A program made the translations under genes and the position numbers. Positions 1 to 11,656 of a stretch of 64,000 nt of DNA are shown here, in pieces. Origin of the DNA: Porodaedalea pini (Eukaryota > Basidiomycota > Agaricomycetes > Hymenochaetales > Hymenochaetaceae); contig NBAY01000008.1 of NCBI GenBank assembly GCA_002794775.1, positions 1,113,739 through 1,177,738 on the forward strand, given 5' to 3'. The notes beneath the pieces are model-generated. The model saw only the letters and a list, made by a program, of their open reading frames with translations, ran no database searches and was not told the origin of the DNA. How positions within the stretch are numbered: the first letter of the stretch is position 1; the number at the start of each line of letters is the position of its first letter.

Positions 1-1
1 G

Positions 2-1726
2 GGGGCGATTGCGAGGCGCGCCGGAACGCCCCCACCCCCGCCACCGAAGAGCCCCGCCCGGGCGAGATCCAGAACGGGGTCTATGTCCCGGAGGCGTGGC
101 GACGGCAGGGTAATGACCTTGACCATGCCCACTCCCCTCGGCGCGCTCGCTCCCGCCACGCCCACCACTGCGGAGAGCGTAAACGGCAGTGCCGCGCACC
201 ACCCCCCGAGACTTCAGCTCCAACCCCAGGCTGAGCCCCAGTTACAGGCCCAGCCGCTGTCCCCGCTCAGACTCCAGTCCAAGAAGAGGCTCAAGCGCGA
301 GAGCTCGATGTCGAGGATCGGCAGTAGGCTGAGGCCGTCGAAGAGCTTTAGGAAGAGCGGCGCCCCCAGTGCATCTACGGGGCCTGGACGCGGACATAGG
401 CGGTCGATAGCGAGCTTGGCGAGGCGTGAGTCGACGAAGCTGCGTAGCATGTTGAAGCCGTCGCAACCTATCGATGCAAAGTCGTCCGTGGCGTCAAGAG
501 GAGGTCCAATTTGGCAACCACCAGCGACTGTAAAGAGGCGACAGTCGGGGACGAAGCTACGTAGCATACTGAAGCCGACTCCAGATTTAGTCGCACCTAT
601 CGCTGTTAAACCTCCAGCACCGATTGCCAAAGACAGTCCTAATCAGCCTCCAGTAATCTTGATCAAGCCCGTGTCAAAGGCGGGGACACAAGGCGCCGGG
701 CCTTCACAGCACACAGGTGAAGATTCTAGAGCCAGACTACAGAACACCAAAGATTCTGCCGCCCCTGCGTCTGCAATAAAGCAAACACCGGTCCAGGCAC
801 AAAGTAAAGGACGAAATGGCGCGGACATCCTTTCCGAGATTGACTTTGAGCACATATCTGGCGCGGAGGCACGGCGGCTGATCCGGCAGCACAATCGAGA
901 ATACTTCCATTCGCGTATCTGGGACCCTGCGCTGCAAAAGGACTTTGCTGGGGCGTACCGTCTGGCAAACGAGCGTGACGAGCTCTCTGGCCCTTCCAAC
1001 GAATGGCAGGTCCAGCAGAAGACGCAGCCTCAGGCTTCGGAGCGCGGTTCATTGCAGACGCTCGTGGAGCCAACGCCTCCCGCCAAAGCAACAACTTCGG
1101 AGAAGGATGACTGGCGGCGCTATGAGGCTATGGGCGATGACGAATGGGGGCGAAGCGTCCGGCTCGCGATGGCAAAGCTAGAGAACCAGATCACAACGGA
1201 GGCGACTACGGATCCAGTGAAGTTCATGAAGGCTCGACGCGAGTCCGCACAGTTGCGAGCATGGATAGCTTCTCAGAGGCGTACGTCAGAAGCGAGGCTC
1301 AGCGCTCTTGCCACGGGTACGGCGCGACCCGGTTCGCCGTTTGAAGAGGCATTCGTCGCGGAGCTCTTGCGCGAGAACGAGATCATGCTCAAGCACAGTT
1401 CAAACCCACTGGCGGAGGCAGGAAAGCTATTCCAAGACCCTGGTTCGAAACGAAGCACCCTTCTACCTCATTATACACCATTCTCGCAGTATCCCTTGTT
1501 GACTCCGTTGGAAGAGATCGAGGCTGAAGCGAGGCAAGAGCAGATGTCGACCGAAGATAAACCTCGCAGACGCCTGTCAGTCTTCGACGAGAAGAAAGCG
1601 GCAAGAAGGGCAGGTCGCGAGTACAAGAGCCTCAGTACATCGACACAACTCGACCAGCTCGATGAGCATGGAGCCCAATGTTGCGGTTTCTGGAAACCTA
1701 AGGCATTTGTTAATAAAATCCCATAA
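2..1726 (+). CDS. Hypothetical protein, 3' part of a gene that begins upstream
   Basis: The reading frame is open from base 2 to the TAA at 1724-1726, so the first in-frame Met (base 83) is probably internal and the gene starts outside the window. The first ~230 codons are low complexity, rich in Pro, Ser, Arg and Lys, with repeated patches of the type KLRSMLKP / KLRSILKP. The C-terminal half (from about base 820) is more ordered and charged, with a EIDFEHISGAEARRLIRQ patch and a Trp/Arg-rich helical stretch around bases 1100-1300. No domain is recognised. GC content and codon use resemble the housekeeping genes at the right end. A last short intron near the 3' end cannot be excluded. Confidence 0.6.
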   Translation, partial: GAIARRAGTPPPPPPKSPARARSRTGSMSRRRGDGRVMTLTMPTPLGALAPATPTTAESVNGSAAHHPPRLQLQPQAEPQLQAQPLSPLRLQSKKRLKRESSMSRIGSRLRPSKSFRKSGAPSASTGPGRGHRRSIASLARRESTKLRSMLKPSQPIDAKSSVASRGGPIWQPPATVKRRQSGTKLRSILKPTPDLVAPIAVKPPAPIAKDSPNQPPVILIKPVSKAGTQGAGPSQHTGEDSRARLQNTKDSAAPASAIKQTPVQAQSKGRNGADILSEIDFEHISGAEARRLIRQHNREYFHSRIWDPALQKDFAGAYRLANERDELSGPSNEWQVQQKTQPQASERGSLQTLVEPTPPAKATTSEKDDWRRYEAMGDDEWGRSVRLAMAKLENQITTEATTDPVKFMKARRESAQLRAWIASQRRTSEARLSALATGTARPGSPFEEAFVAELLRENEIMLKHSSNPLAEAGKLFQDPGSKRSTLLPHYTPFSQYPLLTPLEEIEAEARQEQMSTEDKPRRRLSVFDEKKAARRAGREYKSLSTSTQLDQLDEHGAQCCGFWKPKAFVNKIP

Positions 1727-2237
1727 TAACTTCTTTGCACTTACATTCTTCGGCCTCGTCACCTTTTTTATAACTTATTTATTGGATGTACGTTACAAGT
1801 AGCATTTTGATAATGTCGTTAATTGTTGTTTCTTGATGTCCTGGGCGACTGAGAGAGGGGTCGGGTTGAGAAGCGGCATCACAAAATTTTGCATCAAATG
1901 ATATACGCTTTTGGGAATGATAATGACGCAGTAATGATCGGACCAGACTAAATTAGGTTATATGTAGCTTTAATGGGATGACAAGGCTTCCTAAAGGCTT
2001 ATAAGCGTGCATAATAATTGTGCAAGGTTGTAAGGGTAATTTAAGACTTTCCACAAGGATATAAGGGCATGAAATAGTTGTACATATGTTTCATGCAAAT
2101 GTAATGTGCTGGAAAGTCTGTCACTTCCATAATAAGCAAGGCGTAAGTTTTGCGAGCGTCTCATATACTTGTGCAAGACTTTGGTGGTTATATACGATGC
2201 TTATAAGCATCTCTGCAAGTATTACACGGAAAGTATA

Positions 2238-2317
2238 ATTGCATTAAATACCTGAAGAACTATGTCATATAACTACAATTGCATTAAATACATGAAGAAC
2301 TATGCCGTATAATTACA
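2238..2317. repeat. Two-copy 40-bp tandem repeat in AT-rich intergenic DNA
   Basis: Two units beginning attgcattaaatac start at 2238 and 2278 and differ at a few bases. They lie in the AT-rich gap 1727-2344, which otherwise contains only short runs such as ataagggcatgaaatagttg-like motifs and no supported gene. Confidence 0.7.
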
Positions 2318-2344
2318 ATGTATCCTATCCAATAATGAGTGATG

Positions 2345-5031
2345 CTACAGCAGCAAGACGGGAACGTTACAGTGCATAGAGGGAATGCGATTGAAATATC
2401 GAACGAAGGTCTCAACGTAGAATGAGATCAAGGGACAGAAGTCCTTCACACTGGCACCTACGCTCGTGGGGAAGCCAGGCCACACCTTCAGAATGAGGAA
2501 AAGGGCCTCGACGGAGCCGTCGTCCAATTGTTCTCCCCAGTACTCCCTTATCGGCTTCCGTATGTCAGGAATGACAGTGGTCGAGCCGTCGGTGGTGCCG
2601 AGATAGATGCGGCTCAATAGAGCATTCCGTTGCCGATGCTCGTCCGTTGTCATGCGTTCGCGTGGCAGGATCAGTTGATCGAGCGCATACAGCTCGTACC
2701 GGAATAAAAGCTCGGAAAGTTCCCACTGGACTTCCATTCGAAGGACCTTGTTGCGGCCTATGCAGTCCGTTGAGACGGATTTACCGCGCCATACCTGCTG
2801 CTTAGTTCAATCGAACGGCTCCAAGTGGCGCTCGACGCCGAACACGACCTTGATGGTCGCCTTGTCGGAAATTCGTTGCCGTTTCGCGGGAGGCAAGTCG
2901 CTCGCGTCTGGTGTGTCACGATCATGTGAAGAGAGAGAGATGTGACTGGCAGCCTGTCTGGACGGACTGGCATCTAGTACCGAAGGCATCCTGTTGTAGA
3001 TGCGCTCTACGAATGGATCGGCGGTGTTCGGTGGGAGCGGCGTGGACTTCATGTAGTCGCCGTGCACGATGGTCTTCCAGTCTCACAGCCTGCGCCATAT
3101 TGACTTGTCGAAGATGCCGCCTTTGAGGAGCATATCAATCAATGTAGGCCGTATACGGATGTAGTTGAGATAAAGATCCGCCGTCTTTTCTGCGCTGGGG
3201 TGGATGAGCAGGAAAGGTGGAGGGAGTGGGTAGAGTGCAGCGTGGGTCTTGTTCTGGCCTATGGTGCCGAGTTTCGTCAGACTGCCCAACACGACCTTGT
3301 GGTACGAAGGCAGGTCCGGTCGACCATCAACTCCGTTCGGTATGTGGAGGATACGAGCGTAGTTAATGTAAGGCTCGCTTTGCGCCTTCTGCTTCCCCTT
3401 GTTCTCCGCCTTTTCTTTCTCGGCCCTCTTCTTGAAGCTCTTCTTCTTCTTTGAAGGTACGTTCACCCGGGACGCTGCGTCAGTGGAAGGGACTGAAGAC
3501 AAAGGTATTGAAGGAGGAGCCTGAGTGTGTTTCGTAGCAGACGACGATGACGAAGGATGACTGAAAGCGGGAGCTCCAGGTTGATGATTCTGAAAGCCGT
3601 ACATTTGCTCGAGGAGCTCGCTGATGTCGTCTTCCACCATGAACTGACTCCTCGACAGATCTCGCAAATGCGCATCCAGTTGAAAGCTAAAGCCGTCGTG
3701 AAGAGGCCTTCCTTTAAATTGGAATAAGCCGCTTTCAAAGTACTTCGACCATGGAACACAATCCCGGACGGCAAAAATTTTTCCATCTAACTGTTCATGC
3801 CGACAAATGAACCACACAGGTATACTGATCCGATAGAGGTGGTTGACGACGGAGGGCTCGGTAGTGAATGCGCCGCGAACAGGCAGGATCTCTGTTTCAT
3901 AGGATTGCTTCGACTTGATGTGCGGCAGCACGACATCGAGGTACGTATGCAGCCCATGCAGTTCGAGAATGGAGCGCTGGATGTCGCGTACAGTGAACAA
4001 CGTCTGCCGCCAGCTGCTTTTCAGGAGGCGAAGGCGCTCGACTCCAAACTGGCCCGCTTGCAAGCACCGCCTGTATGTCTTGTCCATTCCGTCATCGGAC
4101 CCTTCTTGCCTGCGTATCGAGCCACTAGTTCGCGTTTTCGCCGCTATCAAGAGCAGTGCGGTTTCCAAATTGTCGATAAGTTCTCGACGCAACCGGCCGA
4201 CTTGCATCTGCGGTTCGTTGTCGTGCCAGTGCTCCTTGTTACCATCCTCGTCGAGCAGGAGGACCTCCGTAAAGTCCTCAGACTCTTTGGGATCGTACAA
4301 AGGAATGTCTACGACGAGAGAACAAAGGCGCACAAAGCTACCCGTGGTGTTATTCACATCGAACGGGATGCAAGCGTGATGGATGGAAGTTTTTGAGAAA
4401 AATTGGGGCCATCGGCTGTATTTGTGACCTCCCCAAAAGCCATCGACATGTTTGAGAACACCAAGTTTCTCATTCACTATCGGGTATTGCGGTACCCAGT
4501 TTGCGTTCGGACTCGAGATGACGTTCTTGTTATACTGCATATCCACCAAAACTCGGGCATCTAGGGCTCGTACTGGGTATACACTCTCATCTGCGTGCGA
4601 ATACTTTAGAATGCATTTCAGAATCAGCAGCTCGCAAACGTACCGAGATCATGCGTCTTTTTCAAAGGTAAGGAATTCTGTTGTTGTCCTTCGCTCCTCG
4701 AACGACGCTCATCGCCCCACGAGCCAGGCTCATCGCCCCACGGGCCAGGCTCATTGCTCCATGAGCCAAGCTCTCCGTCCCACTGGTACGAGCCTTGCTC
4801 CTTGCGCCCCGAGCCTTGCTCTTTGCCCCCCGAGCCTTGCTCTTTGCCCCACGAGCGAAGCTCCCACTGGCCCGAGCCTTGCTCTTTGCCCCCCAAGCCT
4901 TGCTCTTTGCCCCCCGAGCCTTGCTCCTTGCCCCACGAGCCAAGCTCCCACTGGCACGAGTCTTGCTCTTCGCCCCACGAGCTATTCTCGCCATTCGTAC
5001 CATACCAAGAGTAATCACCTCCGCTTGACAT
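2345..5031 (-). pseudogene. Degenerate lineage-specific gene with heptad-repeat N-terminus and two in-frame TGA stops
   Basis: Exon 1 (5031-4644) starts MSSGGDYSWYG and encodes a glycine-rich tract of 7-residue repeats of the type GSGGKEQ. A good intron (4643-4591, donor GTACGT, acceptor GCAG) joins it to an exon starting at 4590. From there one frame runs to 2345, interrupted only by TGA at 3085-3083 (after SIWRRL) and TGA at 2809-2807 (after HLEPFD). The sequence on both sides of each TGA has coding character. The middle contains a Ser/Pro/Lys-rich linker (about 3420-3600, KKKKSFKKRAEKEK). The family resembles large uncharacterised agaricomycete proteins, but I cannot name a domain. The alternative, that the gene simply ends at 3083 as a 500+ residue protein, remains possible. 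Confidence 0.55.
4731..4990 (-). repeat. 21-bp coding minisatellite
   Basis: About ten imperfect units of the type gagccttgctctttgcccc tile this stretch in the plus direction, with a higher-order block that includes aagctcccactgg. On the minus strand each unit encodes seven residues (G-S-G-G-K-E-Q and variants such as GSWGKEQ, GLGGKEQ). Because 21 is divisible by 3, unit gain or loss keeps the frame of the surrounding gene. Confidence 0.8.
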
Positions 5032-5689
5032 CTTGAGATAGGTCTGTCGCAAGTTACGTGGTCGACGAAGGATTGAAATTTGGAGAACTTCGAGAAAGCC
5101 TTGACGTAGGATGAATCAGGATTGGACTGAAATGTCTTTGAAAACGTTCGAGCCTTCAGCGCATTCAAATAAGCAACTTTCTATGACACACCTCGCAATT
5201 TCAATCTGCCTCTCCGCGGAGAAATCCTTGAAGTGTTGGGCCCTGAAGACGACGACCTTCAGCTCAGCAAATACGAATTGTAGCCGCTGAGATACACAAG
5301 ACGGTTTGCTACTGCAGACCGTCGATGATATGTCCATGAGTATGCACTAGGCTGACTCTTAGGGACTTCGTGATGGTCGGGTGGGTTCTTCGGGCGGTGG
5401 TAACGGGTTGATTGATGGTGGGAGGCAACTTGAAGTCGACGACGAGAGCGGCAGCGGCGATGATCGACTTCGGACCGAGTCGTCACGTGCCGGAGTACGT
5501 GGGAACGCACGCGCGACTCACTCCCAACTAGGCTCAGACCCCACTGCCGCAAGCCTGACTCTCACATCGATGTCTCCCTCCCCCCTATCTCATTCTCCGC
5601 GACTGTAGCCCTTCAACCGTCCTCAATGTTTTACTTGACCACGACCAAGCACACGCTCAACGGCCAGATTACGAGTAGTAGGTGCGATC
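5032..5689. other. Upstream region of the degenerate minus-strand gene, no gene seen
   Basis: This 658-bp stretch separates the start of the minus-strand gene from the scrambled DUF6698 repeat block. Only short overlapping frames without splice structure or recognisable composition occur. It probably holds the 5' leader and promoter of the minus-strand gene. Confidence 0.4.
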
Positions 5690-7487
5690 ATGCTACCTTG
5701 CTAGACTGAGCTTGCGAAACGGCACGGACCACCGCTCAGGTTTGGTAAGTAATTGTTTCCTTTTCTTTCTGCATAGTCAATAACTCATGGGCTTTGTTAC
5801 TTGCGTGAGCGTCTGCGTACCGCTCGAACGACTGACACACCAAGGATCAGCGACACATCGGGGATCAGCGATGTTATCCTCCAGTGGATCGTTTTCCCAT
5901 CCGTTGACAACGAGTCGACACGGCCAGATAATGATCGCAAAGACTTTCGTGGATTCGAGAACGAGACACTCGCAAAGCTCCTGGCCCCCGCAGAGGTTCA
6001 GCCGCTCACTCCGGAGTAAGTACTTTGAGATAATCCTCCAGTGGATCGTTTTCCCATCCGTTGATACGAGTCAACAACAGCAGCTGTCGTAGCAAGCCAT
6101 GATATGGACTTCGTGCATTACCCAACAAGTTTGAGCACTAGAACTCAAGAAAGAGGTCCGTATACTAAAACATATCATATTGCTTTACCGGCTGACCATC
6201 GACAGCCAGATCAAGCAAATACTGGGATCTGAGCTTTCTGGGATCAGGACGGGATTTCTCGCTGTCTCGAGCCTTCTTTCACCTCGTCTTTCGACAAGTG
6301 CTCCCAGGCTCGATAGCAACCGCTGTCATAGTATAGCCAACCCTGCCGTCGTCGCCAGCCTAGTGCATGCGACAGGTGGGGTGGAGTATGCAGTACCGCA
6401 AACTATAGTTAGCGGTGCTGTTTTTTGATAGGGTGAAGGATGCGCATCGAACATACATCGTCATGTCAGGCGAGATATTACGATTGATTCAAAAAGAGGT
6501 GTGTACTATTCTTTCTTCTGTCTTTCTGTGATCAGAGCTTTCTGTGATCAGTACGCTGGCTTCTTCCTCTTGTCTTCGTTTATCTGTTTACTTTACTCAT
6601 TTGCAGTACTGCAGCGGACATCTTCGTCAGCAAGGGACGCTACCTTGCTAGAGCATATGAACCATGGACTAGCCCGCAACAAATTCTAAACAAAGGTATT
6701 CCTAACGCAAAGCTTAGCCCTGCTGAATTACAACAAATCACTGATCCACCTTGAACAAAAGAAGACGTACTCATGCCTTCCCTATCACATCATTGCTTAT
6801 TTATATTACATACTTTCTAGATATCTAGCTTTGTTGCGTGCGGACAGGGCCACGGTAACAAACAAAAAAGGAGTTACCCGTGAACTTGATGGCAATCATA
6901 GCCGAGTCTTTGCCTTCGAAAACGGTTTGTAGGCCTATAAACACATCTTTACGGCGCCTTCTTCTGCAAACTCAGGTCCCGCTGTCAAAGGCTCAAGGTG
7001 TACGAAAATAGGTAATGCAGAGATCCATGGTATGACCGAAGTCACTCCAGGATCACTTGCATACGTTACTGTCCAGGTATTTTATTTGTTTCACGGTTTG
7101 CGCGTATATAATACTGAAAAATGTATTACTACCAGGTCTACTTTGCTCTTAGCGCAAGGCTCCATTTCTCTATGTCGAGTGCTCCAGAAATACCCGAGAT
7201 GTTTAATGGTATTATTCAATTGTTCAGGTCTGACGTCCCACATGTCAAGAGGTACACTGCTGAGCTATTGATTTGGTGGAATTGGTACGTTCATCTGCGT
7301 CTATGTGATATTATGGTCCCTTACTAACCCTTACTAAGAATCATCTTTCCGAATACCCAAGCGGCAACTGATCCTCATGACCTAGGTGCCATAGCTGATA
7401 TTGAAGACTTCTATCGAGACTGGACCGAGGATGAGGAGGGCAATGAAGAGGGTGAGGAGGACAACGAAGAGGAAGAGGACAATGTAT
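5690..7487 (+). pseudogene. Scrambled DUF6698 family pseudogene (copy 1)
   Basis: Pieces of the DUF6698 gene at 26951-28630 recur here in the wrong order. The exon whose product reads LQWIVFPSVDNESTRPDN (about 5797-6017) comes first, and a partial copy of its start recurs at 6032-6063. The exon coding for the YLARAYEPW region follows at about 6611-6750, although in copy 2 it precedes that exon. This copy also has a one-base loss (ttctaaac against ttcttaac in copy 2), giving an early stop. It lacks the stretch matching 27355-27790 and part of the exon with FAFENG before the RAYKHIFTAPSS exon. The 3' part (HGMTEVTPGSLAY, WWN, acidic tail) is well preserved. It cannot encode a full protein. Confidence 0.75.
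6210..6527 (+). repeat. 318-bp direct repeat, left copy
   Basis: Begins atcaagcaaatactggg and ends ttctgtctttct. It is nearly identical to 7573-7890, with about ten substitutions and no length change seen. It lies between scrambled pieces of the DUF6698 pseudogene. It lacks TG..CA ends and no target duplication was found. No coding function is recognised. Confidence 0.85.
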
Positions 7488-7572
7488 GAATTTTGATTGA
7501 AATTTCCGCTCACATTCAATCCGATACCATCCATCTTGAACAGCTATTTCTATTTTCCCTATTGTCGGTCGC

Positions 7573-7890
7573 ATCAAGCAAATACTGGGATCTGAGCTTT
7601 CTGGGATCAGGACGGGATTTTTCGCCGTCTCGAGCCTTTTTTCACCTCGTCTTTTGACAAGTGCTCCCAGGCTCGATAGCAACCGCTGTCATAGTATAGC
7701 CAACCCTGCCGTCGTCGCCAGCCTAGTGCATGCGATAGGTGGGGTGGAGTATGCAGTACCGCAAACTATAGTTAGCGGTGCTGTTTTTTGATAGGGTGAA
7801 GGACGCGCATCGAACATACATCGTCATGTCAGGCGAGATATTACGATTGATTCAAAAAGAGGTGCGTACTATTCTCTCTTCTGTCTTTCT
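7573..7890 (+). repeat. 318-bp direct repeat, right copy
   Basis: Near-identical partner of 6210-6527. It joins the DUF6698 3' flank at the bases ggtcgc; in the copy at 28715 the same flank continues with unrelated sequence (atattgttatg), so the junction is a recombination or insertion breakpoint. It abuts the presumed 5' flank of the Plavaka transposase gene. Confidence 0.85.
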
Positions 7891-8195
7891 ACGTGCAGCT
7901 CGCTGACATCTCCATACTTTGCGGTAGCTTTATTGGTCAACGCCGGCCGACGGAGCCGCGAGCGAAATCACGGACATTATATCTCGGTAGCGTGGCTGGC
8001 CAGGGACTTGCCGGTCGCATATGTCAAGGAATCATCATTTGGAACCCTCGGGCGCGCACATTGCAGATCTATCAGCTGCATAATAGGAATGGAATGATTA
8101 GGCGGTCGCGCACTGTAGAGATAAATGCACCCTTATCTGGTCCCAAAGCATTCTCCGTGTCCCTTTCCCTCGCTCGTTCTGCACCGTCCAAAAAA

Positions 8196-10092
8196 ATGTC
8201 GTACAGTTGTAGTGGTCCTGGGTGCCCGCGTACGTCCATGGGAATGAATGGCCTCGGTCGTCATGAAGCTGCTTGTCTTTACGTTCAGGCTGAAGCGAAG
8301 CGAGTATTGCTTGATGCGAAGGAGATACGAAAGAAAGCCAAGAAGGTGAAGCTCTCGCATGGAGTACGTGTTGTCTTGCTTCTCTTCACTTAAGTCTAGA
8401 TTACTCAATTTTTTTTAAAATGTAGTCGGCCTCCTTCGCTGAGACTTATGACGATACGGGTGCGGCGCCCGACTTCGGCCCTGACCTCGATCCCGCTGAA
8501 AGTGCGCCCAGCCATCCTCTTGCTGTGCCTGACCCACCGACTCTATCGGCGGCCGGCCGCGTTGTACGCCGACGTGTACTTCCTGCCCGTTATCGGGACG
8601 CGTTACCTGATGTTCCTACCAGTGCAGCCGTGATTCAAGCAAACTCTAGCACGGAAGAAACAGCAGCCAATTCGGGAGACCCAGAGGCTGTGGATGATAC
8701 TCCTTCCCGCCTATTCCGATCTGAACGCAACAAGTTTGGATTGTGTAAGGTCTTCAGACGTATCTCTTGTCCGGAAGCCCCCGCTGTAGGAAACGTGTAT
8801 GATAGGGAGCCCTCGCCTGCGGATCGAGGCGCGCAAGGAAATCCGTTTGCCCCGCATCCAAATTTATCCTCATTTCTTTTCAACCAATGGTTTTGGTCGG
8901 GGTCCCTTACTAAAACACTTGAGGACGCAGAACGGCTTCAAGCTCTAATAGGCTCGGATGACTTCATCGCGAAAGACGTTCTCGAAATGAATATACGGAA
9001 GGTCACCAAGCAGCTTCGAAACAGCTCTCTAGACGAGTTTTTTGACCCCCGTGATGGTTGGATGCAAAGTGGTCTGAAGATACGCGTGCCGCTTGGACAC
9101 TTGCATCCTGAAGCACCGAGTTGCCTTGATTTCGAAATTAACAAGTTCCTTCATCGACCGTTGGTCGCTGTCATTCGGTTCGTGTTCGAGAGCGAAGAGA
9201 AGAGCGCAGGTTTTTGTTATGAGCCTTACGAGCTTAGGACTCAGTCACCGCACGGAGGCGAGGAGCAGACAGTCCATGGGGAATTATATTGGTCGAAGAA
9301 GTTTCGTGACGCACACGAGGAAGTGCAACGTCTCCCCCGGGACTCTGGCGACGATCTTCCAAGAGCCGTCATTGCAATGCAGCTATGGTCGGATGGAATG
9401 TCGGCCGCAAAGTTTGGCAGCGCAAAACTCTGGCCCGCGTATCTCCAGTTTGGCAACCAGTCGAAGTACGAGCGAAGAAAGTCTGGAGCATGTCATCATA
9501 TTGCTCATATACCTTCCGTAAGCGAGTTGTCTCTTGAAGATTGGACTTTTCATCTCATTATTTCGTTCGTAGCTTCCGGGTGATTTCAATGACTTCATTC
9601 AACATCATGCACAGGGAAATCCGGCGTCGAACGCACTTCAGACACATTGCCGGCGAGAAGTAATGCACAGCGTATGGAAAACTATGCTGGACGACGAATT
9701 TCTTCATGCGTGGAAACACGGCATGGTCGTCCGCTGCGGCGATGGGGTGACACGACGTTTGTATCCTCGCATCTTCACTTACTCTGCGGATTACCCTGAA
9801 AAGTACGTATTGTTCGATTCATACGGATGACAAACTAAGTATTCTTGCAGAGTTCTGCTTGCGACAATGAAGCACTTAGGAAAGTGCCCGTGCCCCCGTT
9901 GTCTCGTGGAGAGTGGTGCAATATCGTCTTTGGGTAAACACGCAGACTCTCGAACCCGAATCAAGTGTGCTCGAGTTGACGATACATGGCGCCGTCGTAA
10001 AGTAGAAGTCGCTCGGGACATCATCTATAATAAACGTCGGCATGTTGCAAATGCAAGTGTCGGTCGGCTTTTAGACGCGCAATCGCTCACGC
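8196..10092 (+). pseudogene. Plavaka-like transposase gene, 5' part, cut by a retrotransposon
   Basis: Likely start ATG at 8196 (MSYSCSGPGC), giving an N-terminal zinc-finger-like Cys/His segment (C..GC, later H and C). Exons read by splice signals are 8196-8363, 8426-9517, 9573-9802 and 9851-10092. Diagnostic stretches of agaricomycete Plavaka (CACTA-like) transposases are present: FNQWFWSGS, LWPAYLQFGNQSK, TYSADYPEKV and the cysteine motif CPCPRC. The open frame stops at the gypsy LTR (10093) and continues at 22278. The family cuts and pastes DNA in the nucleus. Terminal inverted repeats of the element were not identified. Confidence 0.75.
10089..10092 (+). other. 4-bp target site duplication (left)
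   Basis: ACGC directly before the 5' LTR is repeated directly after the 3' LTR at 22274-22277. Removing the element and one ACGC copy rejoins the transposase exon in frame up to a GTGAGT donor at 22286. Confidence 0.85.
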
Positions 10093-11531
10093 TGTCAGGC
10101 CAGGAATACGTTTGGAAATAACTAGTGATAACTCTACACAGTAGGATCTAGCCAAACAGCACAGTATCATGAACACACACAAAACTCGCACATATGCACT
10201 TGCATTATGCTCATCAACTAGCATGTAACATGACATTCATAACAAATCATCTAAGGACATATCCCCCAAATCCCACCCAAGGCACAATCACTCAAGCACA
10301 CCTGAATAATCATTAGCCATATGAAACTCTAACCAGAAATTATTATTATTATCATACCGAATAGGCCTCTGGACAAGCCGAGCCACATTGATCATAGGAG
10401 CCCAGTCTACCTCCACCCGAATAGTTGTCTCAACCAGGATACTGAAATAATATGCAGTCAGATGGTCTGACCCAAAAGAGGAAAGGACAATCATTACCTA
10501 ATTGGCTCCATCTGACAGTAACCATCAGACCGGGTAGGTCTCAGAAAGGCCATCAAGTGATTAAACAAGCGGCGCAGGTAGGAGTGTATTTTGGCACAGC
10601 TCGACATCATAGAGGAAGACATTTAGGGAATTGCGTACCAGGCGATGACCTTTTCACAAAGATATTTGACTATCACAGTACTCAGATATCGGATATAAAG
10701 CCTAGCAAGGTCCCCGATTAAAAGCATTCAATTAGTCGGTTGCAGAAGAAAAGAGGGTACACATCTTATTCAGTAGTCATGGCTTCAGGAAGTTGCACAG
10801 CCTCACCCATTTTAGTGTGGGAAAGGAAGTCAGAAAGGATGGAAGACCAAGGTCTAGGCTGGTCTCTCCAAATGGAGGAAGCGGTGTTCATGATGATCAG
10901 CAATGAGTCATACATGGTCACAATGGCTTAATCAGTGGCAATCACATCAGAGCATGATGATGATCAGCAATGAGTCATATACTGTCACAATAGATCAGTC
11001 AGCCGTGATCCCATGTAGTCATGATGAAGTAGTCAAAAAGAGTCACAAGGAGTCAGAAGGGATAGTCAGAGAGTGTCATGTATCATCATATGTAGTCATT
11101 TGTAGAATCAGGTCTCTAGTAGTGTAGTACAGCTTTGTATCTGCCAAAGGGCATAAATAGGGCATGTTTTGCTACCCTAGAAATCAATATACATTTTCCC
11201 CTCTAGATCTCAGAAGCACAGAACCACCAGGGTTCTTAGTCAGACTACAGTTAGAAACTCAGCAGTTAAGAACTCAGCAGTTAAAACTGTCACTCTATTA
11301 TATTCATTACAACCAATTAGTTTGGTACCCTATCTAGCACAGCCTAGATTCATCAGCAAGGCAAGCTTGCAATCTCCAACAGCCACACACAGCTATCACA
11401 CCAATCTCTGTCCCTCTTCACTGAACACCTGGGAAGGACCCGTTTAGATAAATAGACCGGTCAACTCAGTGGAAGTACCATTGGATTCATCTTCACACCA
11501 GAATATTATCATCCCCACTTCCAGCAAGACA
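10093..11531 (+). repeat. 5' LTR of the gypsy element
   Basis: 1439 bp, TG..CA ends, offset exactly 10742 bp from the 3' LTR and apparently identical to it; translated short frames in both are the same throughout. It is very long for a fungal gypsy LTR. The second half contains repeated agtcat / gatgatcagcaatgagtcat motifs (about 10890-11100) that could bind regulators. Confidence 0.95.
11152..11159 (+). promoter_or_regulatory. TATA-like box of the LTR promoter
   Basis: cataaata occurs near the 3' third of the LTR, about 380 bp before its end (same at 21894-21901), in a position suitable for initiating the genomic transcript. The start site itself is not visible from sequence. Confidence 0.4.
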
Positions 11532-11535
11532 AAAT

Positions 11536-11553
11536 TGGAGCCCACCGCGAGGG
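11536..11553 (+). other. Primer binding site
   Basis: tggagcccaccgcgaggg starts four bases after the LTR end. It begins with TGG, complementary to the universal tRNA CCA end, as expected for a tRNA-primed gypsy element. The matching tRNA could not be identified without a tRNA set. Confidence 0.65.
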
Positions 11554-11656
11554 GTAGAGGCTTATTGTTACTGCTGCCAAACTTTGGAGATACTATTGGA
11601 CACTTTTATTTTATTTTAGCATACCTGGATTTTATATTTAGGCCATAGGAATTATT

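Noticed and set aside
4662..5168. 168-codon minus frame rich in ARGAKSKARG
   Set aside because: It is an alternative reading of the 21-bp minisatellite; the MSSGGDY frame splices in frame to the downstream exon.
6210..7890. 318-bp repeats as LTRs of a miniature retrotransposon
   Set aside because: They lack TG..CA ends, a primer site and a target duplication; one junction lies inside the DUF6698 3' flank.
10288..11127. Short ORFs inside the LTRs
   Set aside because: Each is under 90 codons, without coding composition, and appears twice only because the LTR is duplicated.
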